Below, piece by piece: positions 54,154 through 60,783 of a stretch of 64,000 nt of DNA. Below the pieces are notes generated by a model. The model did no database searches. It was not told the DNA's origin and saw only the letters and a list, made by a program, of their open reading frames with translations. The DNA is from Lachnospiraceae bacterium (GTDB lineage: Bacteria; Bacillota; Clostridia; Lachnospirales; Lachnospiraceae). A program made the translations under genes and the position numbers. The first letter of the stretch is position 1. Each line of letters begins with the position of its first letter. Location of the stretch: positions 30,893-94,892 of the forward strand of contig JAJQHQ010000082.1 in assembly GCA_021199655.1 (NCBI GenBank), written 5' to 3'.

Positions 54154-55623
54154 TTATAATACAAGAATAAACAATTTTCCCTTTGAGTCATTTACAATAC
54201 GTTTCATGGCATTTTGAAGCTTTGCCTGACAATCCTCGTTGACAGAAAGCAGTTTCGCGCGTATGCCGTCTTCTACCATCTGCTCAATCGATTTTCCAAA
54301 AATCAGCGTGCTCCAGGCGCCTTCTTCTGTCTTTTCATTTTCTTTTATATAGGCGATCAGATCCTTCGCCTGCTCTTCACTCCCAACGATCGGAGACAGC
54401 TCCGTGATCACTTCAGAGCGCAGCAGGTGTATGGATGGGGCTTCCGCAGTGATTTTTATACCGTACCGGTTTCCCTGACGGATGACGGAAGGTTCTTTGA
54501 TCACGATTTCATCTTTTGAGGGCCGGATGACGCCATATCCGGTCTGACGCGTCGACTGCAGTGCCTCCGCAATACAGTCGTATTCCCTTTTTTTCTCCGA
54601 AATTTCGCTGATCAGAGAGATCAGCTGGTATTCGCTATGTATTTCCGCTCCGGTCATCTCGCTTAATATCTCATAATACAGGGTATCCTGAAGGCTAAGA
54701 ACGATATTCGCGCTTCCGTCAGACAGATTCGTGTGTTCTGACTTTGCCTGCTTTATATAAGGATTTCCGCATACAAAATCAGCTTTTTCCATATCCCGGA
54801 CCGTATGAAGCCCCTTCATGGCAGTTTTAGCGGTATCAAAAAGGGACTGCTTCAGCCAGTGATCCGGGGCAAGGAGCTCCACCCATCCGGGAATTCGAAA
54901 AGCAACGCGTACCAGTGGAAATTCCAACAGGCACTCACTTAAGATCTGGCGGATATCTTCCGCTGTCAGCCGTTCGCAGTCATAAGGTCTTGCGTATACA
55001 CCATATGACGCGGCAATTCGTTCAGCAGCGGATTGTGCTGCCGCTGAATCCGGTCTTGCTGAGTTAACGATCACAACAAATGGCTTGCCAAGCTTCTGAA
55101 GCTGCGTGATTGTCTGTTTTTCCGCTTCCTGAAACTGTTCTCCGGGAATATCTCCAAAGCTGCCGTCCGCGGTAATGACCAGACCTATCGTGGCATGGTC
55201 AGTGATCACTTTTTCTGTTCCGATTTTTGCGGCTTCCGAGAGAGGAACCGGTTCCTTCTTCCAGGGCGTTTTTACCATTCGGGGATTGCCGTCTTCCATC
55301 GTACCTTCCGCACCGGGCACAGGGAATCCAACACAGTCCACCAGACGCACAGACATGGTGCTGCCGTCGCTGAGCGGCAGGCTGACTGCTTTTTGTGGGA
55401 TAAATTTTGGCTCCACCGTGGTGATCGTTTTTCCGGAACCGCTTGCAGGCATTTCGTCACGGGCCGCGCTGCGTACGGGCTCTTCCAGAACCGGAAGGAC
55501 GATCTGTTCAATAAATTTTCTGGCAAAGGTAGATTTCCCAGTCCGCACGGGGCCTACAATACCCACATAGATTTCACCGTTAGTCCGCGTGCGGATATCT
55601 CTGTATAAATCGAATTTTTCCAT
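54154..55623 (-). CDS. spoIVA: Stage IV sporulation protein A
   Basis: SpoIVA is the ATPase that polymerises on the forespore outer membrane to anchor the coat. The 489-residue protein begins MEKFDLYRDIRTRTNGEIYVG in family form, has Walker A GPVRTGKST (about 24-32), and a long C-terminal region ending in a hydrophobic tail (GKLFILVL) needed for localisation. Size matches the family (about 492). GGGGG-type bases precede the start. A structured repeat element lies just upstream. Confidence 0.96.
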   Translation of the reverse strand: MEKFDLYRDIRTRTNGEIYVGIVGPVRTGKSTFARKFIEQIVLPVLEEPVRSAARDEMPASGSGKTITTVEPKFIPQKAVSLPLSDGSTMSVRLVDCVGFPVPGAEGTMEDGNPRMVKTPWKKEPVPLSEAAKIGTEKVITDHATIGLVITADGSFGDIPGEQFQEAEKQTITQLQKLGKPFVVIVNSARPDSAAAQSAAERIAASYGVYARPYDCERLTAEDIRQILSECLLEFPLVRVAFRIPGWVELLAPDHWLKQSLFDTAKTAMKGLHTVRDMEKADFVCGNPYIKQAKSEHTNLSDGSANIVLSLQDTLYYEILSEMTGAEIHSEYQLISLISEISEKKREYDCIAEALQSTRQTGYGVIRPSKDEIVIKEPSVIRQGNRYGIKITAEAPSIHLLRSEVITELSPIVGSEEQAKDLIAYIKENEKTEEGAWSTLIFGKSIEQMVEDGIRAKLLSVNEDCQAKLQNAMKRIVNDSKGKLFILVL

Positions 55624-55720
55624 AAAAGACCCCCTGCATCAATATCTGGCACTAATCAAATATATGCAGAGGGTCATATGATTATGTATAAAAATCGGAT
55701 AGGGCAATATTCTTTTGTTT

Positions 55721-55886
55721 GCCGCAAAATCCCTTATCCGGCTCTGCAATCGAGTAGGGGACGGCTTGTCGGCCACTGCTCGTCCGCGCGGCGCTGGATG
55801 TCCAGTGGACATCCGTTTAGCGCCGACCGAAGCGGAGCGGAGACCCGGGTGCGGCTTTAGCCGCAAAATCCCTTATCCGGCTCTGC
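55721..55886. repeat. Structured element B (copy 1) between 27-bp direct repeats
   Basis: A 27-bp sequence beginning GCCGCAAAATCC and ending CCGGCTCTGC occurs at 55721-55747 and 55860-55886. The 112 bp between them contain the core shared with 63019-63077 (55790-55847): GGCGCT / AGCGCC outer arms, GGATGTCC / GGACATCC inner arms, then GACCGAAGCGG. It lies between spoIVA and the riboswitch transcript terminator. It could be an insertion with a long target duplication or a recombination product. Confidence 0.85.
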
Positions 55887-55892
55887 GCATAT

Positions 55893-55945
55893 AAAAAAGG
55901 CACAATCTTCGTCGGGCATTGCGGACTGCCCTGAAAGATTGTGCC
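55893..55945 (-). terminator. Strong terminator ending the riboswitch transcript
   Basis: On the minus strand GGCACAATCTT pairs with AAGATTGTGCC, with an inner GGGCA/TGCCC stem, and is followed by TTTTTTAT. Confidence 0.92.
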
Positions 55946-56237
55946 TGTTCGTACAGATCAGCTTGCGGAACGTCATCTGTACGCGTCTCAGAAAAATCTC
56001 CGGCTGTATCAACAGCCGAAAACCATCCTGACACAAGGAGGTATGCTGTGTATTGCTTATTGCCTCGAGACAACATTCCATTTCTTTTCATGTATCCTGA
56101 TTCTGAAAATCAGGGTTTCGTCTGTTTCCCCATCACAGACTTCAACTGACCGGAAGCACTTTACAGCTTTACGCTGATTAAAAAAATGATGCCTGTACCG
56201 GGCAGCCGGCGGAGTGTTCAGCTTTACTCGGAAGCTC
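55893..56237 (-). ncRNA. Five-hairpin RNA downstream of the cobalamin riboswitch
   Basis: After the riboswitch the minus strand can form, in order: GTCTGT/ACAGAC (56120-56140), CCTGATT/AATCAGG (56096-56114), CGGCTGT/ACAGCCG (56001-56018), GTACAGAT/ATCTGTAC (55951-55982) and the terminator (55899-55945). A T7 run at 56180-56186 could be an early termination point. The best frames (74 and 72 codons on the minus strand) run through the terminator and lack a convincing start site, so this is treated as non-coding. It could be a riboswitch-controlled regulatory RNA or the remnant of a lost gene's leader. Confidence 0.55.
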
Positions 56238-56490
56238 TTCTCTCACACCAAGCAGGTTTCCTGGCTCACAGATCAATGCTCGATCTCCTCTTCTCACGCT
56301 TTACGTGCCGCCAAAACATCCGACATATCGACACTCGGTGTCCGGCTGATTAAAATCCCGCACGTATCGGGTACGCAATGGAATTAATGAGATCTCACTC
56401 CCTGTATACAGTGACCGGATCGCTCAGGCTTCTCACCTGATTCCCTTTTCAGACCCCAAAAGGTCTGCACTTGACGCGGCAATATTGAAT
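56238..56490 (-). promoter_or_regulatory. Cobalamin riboswitch
   Basis: Read on the minus strand, the conserved blocks appear in order: GGGAATCAGGTGAGAAGCCT, GGTCACTGTATA, GGGAGTG, and the B12 box GCCAGGAAACCTGC at about 56250-56265. Spacing fits the family, with an enlarged peripheral arm between GGGAGTG and the B12 box. No cobalamin transport or synthesis gene follows on this strand; the next gene is spoIVA, beyond a terminator and a repeat element. Confidence 0.92.
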
Positions 56491-56501
56491 TACACATTGA
56501 A

Positions 56502-56530
56502 ACTATAGCATAGATTGACAGGCACGTCAA
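56502..56530 (-). promoter_or_regulatory. Sigma-A promoter of the riboswitch transcript
   Basis: On the minus strand TTGACG and TATAGT are exactly 17 bp apart. The -35 lies ten bases past the folD stop codon, so the unit can be expressed independently of the folD operon; no terminator separates them. Confidence 0.8.
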
Positions 56531-56539
56531 CCGCTATTA

Positions 56540-57394
56540 TCAGATTCCGGCTTTCTTTGCAGCTGCCTCTACAACATGGCTCACGAGCACGGAGGTCGTC
56601 ACACTGCCGACGCCGCCCGGCACCGGTGTGATTGCCTCAACGATCGGCTCCACTGCTGCGTAATCTACATCGCCGCAGAGCTTGCCTTCCGCGTTGACAT
56701 TGATGCCGACATCAATAATGACCTGTCCCGGCTTTACATATTCCGCGCCTACGACTCCCGCACGTCCGGCAGCTACGATAATAATATCCGCTTCTCTGGC
56801 AACAGACGGCATATCTACCGTTCTGGTGTGGCAGATGGTGACGGTCGCATTTTTCTTTACAAGCATCATCGCAGCCGGCTTGCCTACCACGAGGCTTCTG
56901 CCGATGACCACAGCCTTTTTGCCGGTGCAGTCAATCCCATAATGATCCAGGATTTCCATGCAGGCCTGCGGAGTGCACGGCGGATATCCGACCGCCTTTC
57001 CGGTGAACACGCCGGACATAGAGCCATCCGTCATGCAGTCTACGTCTTTTGCCGGATCCAGAGCATTCTCGATCACATTCTGATCCAGGTGCTTTGGGAG
57101 CGGACGGAACAGGAGAACGCCGTGGATCGCGTCATTTTTATTGACTTCATCGATCACCTTCAGAAGCTCGTCCTGTGATACATCTGCCGGGAGCAGGATT
57201 TTTTCACATGCCACACCGAGTGTCTCACAACGCTTCGTAGCGCCTCTTTCATAGGAAATATCGCTCTCATTTTCTCCTACGCGGATGATGCCGAGAGTCG
57301 GTTTTACACCCTTCGCTTCAAGCTCGGCTACTTTAGCCTTAATACGCTCATTCAGAGCCGCGGTAACCTCTTTTCCAAGAAGTTGCTTTGCCAT
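56540..57394 (-). CDS. folD: Methylenetetrahydrofolate dehydrogenase (FolD), probably lacking cyclohydrolase activity
   Basis: This 284-residue FolD interconverts methylene- and methenyl-THF in the methyl branch. The Rossmann motif GRSLVVGKPAA and the C-terminal TPVPGGVGSVTT are intact. A gap-free alignment of VGENESDISYERGATKRC with E. coli FolD (VGSNPASQIYVASKRKAC) keeps Tyr (position 48) but replaces the cyclohydrolase lysine (E. coli K56) by Ala52. The Gln of the VQLPLP motif is Phe96 in LLFRPLP. Both changes argue for a dehydrogenase-only enzyme. The adjacent fchA gene could supply the cyclohydrolase. It is last in the fchA-folD unit. Confidence 0.93.
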   Translation of the reverse strand: MAKQLLGKEVTAALNERIKAKVAELEAKGVKPTLGIIRVGENESDISYERGATKRCETLGVACEKILLPADVSQDELLKVIDEVNKNDAIHGVLLFRPLPKHLDQNVIENALDPAKDVDCMTDGSMSGVFTGKAVGYPPCTPQACMEILDHYGIDCTGKKAVVIGRSLVVGKPAAMMLVKKNATVTICHTRTVDMPSVAREADIIIVAAGRAGVVGAEYVKPGQVIIDVGINVNAEGKLCGDVDYAAVEPIVEAITPVPGGVGSVTTSVLVSHVVEAAAKKAGI

Positions 57395-57479
57395 TGTACT
57401 GTACCTCCGTCTTAGTATTCTGAATTATGATTATAAGGAAACTATATATCCGATATAAATGGTCTGAGCGGCAAAAAGA

Positions 57480-58112
57480 TCATGATTTCAATCTTGCGAG
57501 TACACTCTCATAGATCTCATCAGCCATAGCCGGATATTTTGCCAGCATGGCGTCTGCTTTTGCATTCAGCTCCTCAGCATACTCTCTGTTCGCCATGGAT
57601 TTTGTATTAATGTATACGTTCAGGCTTGCGCCCTGCAGGGCTGCCTTACAGAACACCGCGCCCACTCCGGCATCGCTGATCGCAAGTGTGGAACCTTTTG
57701 CCGCGAACTCTTTGATCAGTTCTATTGCCTCGCAGCATTTCTCCATGATCTCCATCGGAACGGAGCAGGCATCCTTTAAGACAATTTCCATCACACGCGC
57801 CTTTTCCGCTTTTTCTTCCTCAGTCGCGCGGGGCATGCCATATGCCTTAGAGAGCGGTTCAAACACTTCCGCGTCTTTCTCTACAAGCGTCAGAAGCTCT
57901 GCCTGAAGCTTATCGCATTTGCCTTTCAGTTCCCACATCTCGTCTTCAACATCGGCATACTTCTTCTTACCCACAGTCAGGCTGCCCACCATGTTGCCAA
58001 GCGCGGTCCCGACAGCGCCAACCAGCGCGGAAGCTCCGCCTCCGCCCGGTACCGGTGCTTTTGAAGCAAGTACCTCTACGAATTCATTGCATGGTACAGT
58101 TGAAAATCCCAT
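57480..58112 (-). CDS. fchA: Cyclodeaminase/cyclohydrolase family protein (methenyl-THF cyclohydrolase)
   Basis: An all-helical FchA-type protein of about 210 residues, with CNEFVEVLASKAPVPGGGGASAL at the N-terminus and STLAISDAGVGAVFCKAALQGA later. Homologues act as formimino-THF cyclodeaminase or methenyl-THF cyclohydrolase; next to folD in an acetogen-type cluster the latter is likely. The start MGFSTVPCN follows AAGGAGG by five bases, six codons into the longer frame. A strong promoter and long structured leader precede it. Confidence 0.9.
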   Translation of the reverse strand: MGFSTVPCNEFVEVLASKAPVPGGGGASALVGAVGTALGNMVGSLTVGKKKYADVEDEMWELKGKCDKLQAELLTLVEKDAEVFEPLSKAYGMPRATEEEKAEKARVMEIVLKDACSVPMEIMEKCCEAIELIKEFAAKGSTLAISDAGVGAVFCKAALQGASLNVYINTKSMANREYAEELNAKADAMLAKYPAMADEIYESVLARLKS

Positions 58113-58378
58113 ATCTTCCTCCTTTTTCATTTCGGTTTTGCATTGGATTCATATTGTTTAACAAAAGGTATCTGTTCAAAACAGCATGCCACAGACCGCC
58201 TGCTATGCAGGCTATATGCCGCTTACGCGTCATATGTCTGAGGCTTAATGGGCGTCCCGCCCATCCCGAAATGAAAATACAGCCTTTAGCAGATAAATCT
58301 GCTCGGCTTTCTTTTCATTTCGATGCTGTTCAGAACTGTTTCAACAAAATTATAAGTCGAACAGGCGGCTTCCGTCAA
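58113..58378 (-). promoter_or_regulatory. Promoter and structured leader of fchA-folD
   Basis: TTGACG and TATAAT (minus strand, 58349-58378) are 18 bp apart. The leader of about 230 nt contains a long hairpin (GAAATGAAAA ... TTTTCATTTC, inner GAGCAGA/TCTGCT), then TGGGC/GCCCA around GGGAC, and a GCCTGC-AT-AGCAGGC stem. It does not match the THF or ZTP riboswitch signatures I know. This is all that is seen in the 350-bp gap up to the DUF3786 gene. Confidence 0.6.
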
Positions 58379-58461
58379 GAAAAAACGCCATGATTCTCTA
58401 AAAGTCATACCTGCACTAAGACCCGGACCCGGCTATGGTGCGGTTTTTAACCTTTTTCTGC

Positions 58462-59103
58462 TCAGTCCTTCATTGCTTTCAGCGAACTGATAACGACGTC
58501 ACAGACGACCACCAGATCTTCAGCATGGAATGCCGCTGCAAAGTTGTCGCTAAACAGGATCTGCGAGGACGGCGGAAATTCATCATCTCCCGCCCAGAGA
58601 AGGAAACGTACCCGGTATCCGTCAAAAATTTCCATCTCATAAGCAGCATCGCCCTGTTCCAGCTTTACGGCACCCAGCTTTTCCATAGCCGAACAGAACC
58701 GGCTCAGCTTATTACCATAGGAAAAAGCAAGACGGGACAGGCATCTGCCGCTGAACTGGCGGTAATAGACCTCTCCCCAGGGTACTTCACGATAAGTCAG
58801 AAATTTACCGGTACCTTTGGCGGTGCAGCCTTCCAGAAGAAAGCGGATCATCAGAATCTGTGCTGCATTCATAGATACCGGCAGCCAAAGACCGTCTGCC
58901 TCTCCTTCCGGCGTGATCGCGAATTCGGGAAATGCCACATAATACGCGCGCCCCATGAAATTTAACCGAAACTGTCGCTTTCCTTCATCATAGACAGCTC
59001 CTGTGCGTGCACTCATTTCAAGCGGATCCGCCTGCTTATATTCCGCGAGGTAATGTTCAAAGGGGACCCGCTCTTTGTTGTCCTTTTCATAAGCGATTTC
59101 CAT
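58462..59103 (-). CDS. DUF3786 domain protein
   Basis: This 213-residue soluble protein matches DUF3786, a family found beside Wood-Ljungdahl and corrinoid-protein genes. Characteristic stretches are YREVPWGEVYYRQFSGRCLSR in family form and a C-terminal ILFSDNFAAAFHAEDL. No cofactor motif is obvious. It is separated from metF by a terminator and from fchA by a promoter, so it may be transcribed partly on its own. Its role is unknown; context suggests a helper for one-carbon or corrinoid metabolism. Confidence 0.8.
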   Translation of the reverse strand: MEIAYEKDNKERVPFEHYLAEYKQADPLEMSARTGAVYDEGKRQFRLNFMGRAYYVAFPEFAITPEGEADGLWLPVSMNAAQILMIRFLLEGCTAKGTGKFLTYREVPWGEVYYRQFSGRCLSRLAFSYGNKLSRFCSAMEKLGAVKLEQGDAAYEMEIFDGYRVRFLLWAGDDEFPPSSQILFSDNFAAAFHAEDLVVVCDVVISSLKAMKD

Positions 59104-59127
59104 GATATTCGTTCTCCTTTTCTTATG

Positions 59128-59158
59128 GAAAAAGGGAACGAAGGCGTTCCCTTTTTCC
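59128..59158 (-). terminator. Terminator between metF and the DUF3786 gene
   Basis: GAAAAAGGGAACG pairs with CGTTCCCTTTTTC around AAGG. It has A and T runs on both sides, so it works in either direction. It ends the rnfC2-metV-metF unit. Confidence 0.88.
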
Positions 59159-59249
59159 TAAATGGTTCTGCAGTAAACCTGCGGATTTTTAAATCCTGCT
59201 GCATACCTTACCGTATCTTGGTGAAAGCAGACCTGTGCAGGAACAAACA

Positions 59250-60128
59250 TCAGATTCCCGCCTGTTCAAGAAGTGCCGGAACCTTGGATTCCCAGCCAAG
59301 CGCCATGATATGTACGCCCTGGCAGTACGGTTTACATTCTTTGATAATACGCGCTGCAATCTCTATACCGGTGATACCCGCTTTCGTTTTTTCCTTGTCC
59401 GCACGAAGCTCATCCAGCATTTCCTGCGGTACATGGATGCCCGCTACATTATCATTCATATATTTCGCCATGCCGGCAGACTTCGGTATAACGATACCAA
59501 GCTGCACAGGCTTGCCGAACTGTTTTGCCTTTTCCATAAATTTGATGAACTTCTCCGGCTCGTAGACTGCCTGCGTCTGGAAATAATCCGCTCCGGCGGC
59601 TACCTTGCGCTCCATCTTCGCCAGCTGTGCGTCTACAGAATCGCTGCACGGAGACACAACGGCCCCCTTTGCGAATTTCGGCGGTTCTCCAACGAGCTGA
59701 TTCCCGCCCAGATCCACACCGGACTCCAGAAGCTTCGCTGTATGGATCAGCGAAACGGAATCGAGGTCAAACACCGGCTTTGCCTGCGGATGATCCCCGA
59801 GCTTTGTGTGGTCGCCGGTCAGAAGCAGCACATTCTCGATGCCAAGCATAGCGGCGCTTAAAAGATCCGACTGCAGCGCGATCCGGTTCCTGTCGCGGCA
59901 GGTGATCTGAAAAATCGGTGTCAGACCCTCGTCCTTTAAGGCTTTACAAGTAGCCAGAGAACCAAGGCGCATGACGGACGACTGGTTGTCCGTCACGTTG
60001 ACAGCCGTGATGCCGCTTAAGTATGTCTTTGCTTCTTCCAGCAGATTCTCAATATGGCAGCCCTTAGGCGGTCCGACTTCTGCTGTGACTACAAACTCAC
60101 CACGTTCAAATAATTCTGTGATTTTCAT
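59250..60128 (-). CDS. metF: Methylenetetrahydrofolate reductase, MetF subunit
   Basis: MetF is the FMN/FAD-containing TIM-barrel enzyme reducing methylene-THF to methyl-THF. The 292-residue protein has GEFVVTAEVGPPKGCHIENLL, NVTDNQSS, the folate/flavin strand LLLTGDHTKLGDHP and GADYFQTQAVYEPEKF. Downstream of metV and rnfC2, it belongs to the heterotrimeric MetVF-RnfC2 type described in acetogens, not the stand-alone methionine-synthesis enzyme. Confidence 0.95.
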   Translation of the reverse strand: MKITELFERGEFVVTAEVGPPKGCHIENLLEEAKTYLSGITAVNVTDNQSSVMRLGSLATCKALKDEGLTPIFQITCRDRNRIALQSDLLSAAMLGIENVLLLTGDHTKLGDHPQAKPVFDLDSVSLIHTAKLLESGVDLGGNQLVGEPPKFAKGAVVSPCSDSVDAQLAKMERKVAAGADYFQTQAVYEPEKFIKFMEKAKQFGKPVQLGIVIPKSAGMAKYMNDNVAGIHVPQEMLDELRADKEKTKAGITGIEIAARIIKECKPYCQGVHIMALGWESKVPALLEQAGI

Positions 60129-60158
60129 GATCTGTCACTCCTGTTCCTATACAAAATA

Positions 60159-60782
60159 TTATTTAGCAACTTCCTGATCAGTCGCAAAATTGCGGATCTG
60201 CGTCGGACACTTCAGAGCGTCCAGACGACCGATCTTTTCCAGTCTGCGGTAGATGCGCTCCCAGCCGCAGTCCATATTCGGATCAACCTCACACTTGCCG
60301 TTCTTGGAGCCGCCGCACTGGCCATTGACCAGACTCTTGGAGCAGGCTGTGATCGGGCAAATGCCTCCGGTCAGGTTCAGATAACATTCACCGCACTGAC
60401 CGCAGTCGTATTCCAGCGGCGTAACGCCCTGGAAACCCGGCAGGCGGCTTGTATCGCAGCATGCACAGACTTTCTTGTCTTCCAGATAAGAAGCCACCGT
60501 CTGCACACCGACGCCGCAGGAAAAGACAAGAACCACATCTGCGGCGTCAATCTCAGCCTTATGGCCTTCCAGACGTACTTTGAGATTATCCGGGTTGCAG
60601 ATATAATCCGTTGTCAGAATGCCGGTCACATTGCCATTGGCGTACATTTCTTCCTGAAGCTGCGCCGCCTCCTCGAGCGGGAAATACACTTCCCTGCATC
60701 CATGGCAGTTGATGATAAACGTTTTCTTTCCATCAACAAGGGAGAGGATCGTTTCTTTTGATTTTAATTCGGTAATCAACAT
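60159..60782 (-). CDS. metV: Methylenetetrahydrofolate reductase zinc/FeS subunit MetV
   Basis: The 207-residue partner of MetF has many cysteines: HGCREVYF near the N-terminus and the block CGQCGECYLNLTGGICPITAC and NGQCGGSKNGKCEVDP. The MetV family binds iron-sulfur and/or zinc and passes electrons to MetF. It starts within two bases of the rnfC2 stop. The C-terminal half is almost identical to the N-terminal module of the upstream RnfC2 fusion, so the two modules are duplicates. Confidence 0.92.
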   Translation of the reverse strand: MLITELKSKETILSLVDGKKTFIINCHGCREVYFPLEEAAQLQEEMYANGNVTGILTTDYICNPDNLKVRLEGHKAEIDAADVVLVFSCGVGVQTVASYLEDKKVCACCDTSRLPGFQGVTPLEYDCGQCGECYLNLTGGICPITACSKSLVNGQCGGSKNGKCEVDPNMDCGWERIYRRLEKIGRLDALKCPTQIRNFATDQEVAK

Positions 60783-60783
60783 A

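Noticed and set aside
55857..56091. 72- and 74-codon minus-strand frames after the cobalamin riboswitch
   Set aside because: Both run through the terminator stem and U-tract, lack a clear ribosome binding site at proper spacing and resemble nothing recognised.
56048..56149. 33-codon plus-strand frame with a GTG start after AAGGAGG
   Set aside because: The site is good but the frame is very short, antisense to the hairpin RNA and has no visible promoter; chance is likely, though ribosome profiling could change this.
58113..58378. THF or ZTP riboswitch ahead of fchA-folD
   Set aside because: The conserved cores of those classes were not found; it is reported only as a structured leader.
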